Below are positions 4,587-5,217 of a stretch of 5,217 bases of DNA, in pieces. The position numbers and the translations under genes are program-made. Source of the stretch: Hyphomicrobiales bacterium (GTDB lineage: Bacteria; Pseudomonadota; Alphaproteobacteria; Rhizobiales; S144-23); NCBI GenBank assembly GCA_015494375.1, contig WGBL01000107.1, forward strand, positions 1-5,217, in the 5' to 3' direction. Position 1 is the first letter of the stretch; each line of letters opens with the position of its first letter. Below the pieces are notes generated by a model, which worked only from the letters and a program-made list of their open reading frames with translations, ran no database searches and was not told the DNA's origin.

Positions 4587-5217
4587 ATGCGACCAGAAGA
4601 GCATTTCGTCCATCGCATCGGCTGGCTGCGGGCGGCGGTTCTCGGCGCCAATGATGGCATCGTCTCAACGGCAAGCCTCGTTATCGGTGTGGCGGCGGCC
4701 CAGGCCGCCCGGCCCGACATTCTGCTTGCGGGCGTCGCGGGGCTTGTGGCGGGCGCCATGTCCATGGCAGCGGGCGAGTATGTCTCGGTGAGCTCCCAGG
4801 CCGATACCGAGCACGCCGACCTCGACCGCGAGCGCCAGGCGCTGGCCGAGAACGACACTTACGAGCGCGCCGAGCTTGCACAAATCTATGTCGAGCGCGG
4901 CCTCACACCGGAGCTCGCCAAAGAGGTGGCCGACCAGCTCATGGCCCATGATGCACTCGGGGCACACGCCCGCGACGAGCTCGGGATTACCGAGATCGCC
5001 AGTGCCCGACCGTTGCAGGCGGCGCTCGCCTCGGCCGCCTCGTTTGCCGCCGGTGCCGCCATGCCGCTTCTCACGGCCGCCCTATTGCCGGTCTCGGCCA
5101 TCATTCCAGCGGTCTCGGTGGCGACACTGGTTTTCCTGGCGCTGCTCGGTGCCATCTCGGCGCGGACGGGCGGCGCCAACATGGTCCGCGCCGAGATGGC
5201 ACCGAGCAGCGCCAGGA
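4587..5217 (+). CDS. VIT1/CCC1-family iron/manganese transporter, 3' end missing
   Basis: 210 codons are visible with no stop; bacterial members are about 230 residues. This family moves Fe2+ or Mn2+ across membranes, usually out of the cytoplasm, as a proton-coupled dimer. Hallmarks seen here are GWLRAAVLGANDGIVSTASL (12-31, with D23 in the position of the conserved TM1 aspartate), GLVAGAMSMAAGEYVSVSSQ (52-71, TM2 with M58, M60 and E64), a Glu-rich cytoplasmic helical region (about 73-140, including IYVERGL and DALGAHARDELG) that corresponds to the metal-binding domain, and hydrophobic segments at about 145-168 and 170-192. GGANMVRA (195-202) still fits the family. EMAPSSAR (203-210) does not, and arises from the right arm of the terminal inverted repeat, so the real C-terminus is missing. 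It has its own ribosome binding site, so an operon with the large gene is unproven. Confidence 0.93.
   Translation, partial: MRPEEHFVHRIGWLRAAVLGANDGIVSTASLVIGVAAAQAARPDILLAGVAGLVAGAMSMAAGEYVSVSSQADTEHADLDRERQALAENDTYERAELAQIYVERGLTPELAKEVADQLMAHDALGAHARDELGITEIASARPLQAALASAASFAAGAAMPLLTAALLPVSAIIPAVSVATLVFLALLGAISARTGGANMVRAEMAPSSAR
5134..5217. repeat. Perfect 34-bp inverted repeat at the window end
   Basis: Bases 5134-5167 are the exact reverse complement of 5184-5217, with a 16-nt loop (5168-5183). The innermost nine pairs (GGCGCGGAC at 5159-5167 with GTCCGCGCC at 5184-5192) encode residues that fit the transporter family on both sides. The rest of the right arm does not, and it stops exactly at the last base. 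This suggests a fold-back (snap-back) copy primed at a short natural hairpin, or a chimeric contig end, rather than a genuine gene structure. Confidence 0.95.

Overview
The window is G+C-rich DNA with strong G/C preference at third codon positions. Gene content points to an alphaproteobacterium, probably in or near Hyphomicrobiales/Rhizobiales. That placement rests on the codon style, the character of the large secreted protein and my memory of similar proteins; there is no rRNA or marker gene to confirm it.

Layout. Bases 1-288 are a leader region. It may hold the last codons of an upstream gene, followed by an exact 15-bp tandem duplication (95-124), a degenerate six-unit array of about 16 nt (169-265) and a doubled Shine-Dalgarno sequence (268-279). 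Bases 289-4272 are one very long gene for a 1327-residue exported protein. In order it has a signal peptide with a long N-terminal extension, an S/T/E-rich spacer, a beta-propeller-like (NHL/SMP-30-like) region broken by a low-complexity basic insert, two Cys-containing DUF11-like beta-sandwich domains, an isolated four-Cys unit, a Pro-rich linker, three Trp/Cys repeats, and eight tandem four-Cys units of mostly 35 residues (C-x10-CC-x10-C). It ends in a very basic tail. Bases 4273-4586 are intergenic, with no convincing terminator or promoter. Bases 4587-5217 are the start of a VIT1/CCC1-family iron/manganese transporter gene that runs off the window.

The most notable biology is the large protein. 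Its array shows recent unit duplication, yet divergence between units 1 and 2 is almost entirely synonymous, so the repeat protein sequence appears to be under selection. Its function is unknown. An extracellular or envelope scaffold, or a metal- or polyanion-binding protein, are guesses. The transporter has its own ribosome binding site after a 314-nt gap, so I see no firm functional link between the two genes.

The last 84 bases form a perfect 34-bp inverted repeat with a 16-nt loop, and its right arm ends exactly at the window edge. It replaces the conserved end of the transporter with codons copied from the opposite strand. This looks like a snap-back or contig-end artefact, so the transporter sequence after about residue 202 should not be trusted.
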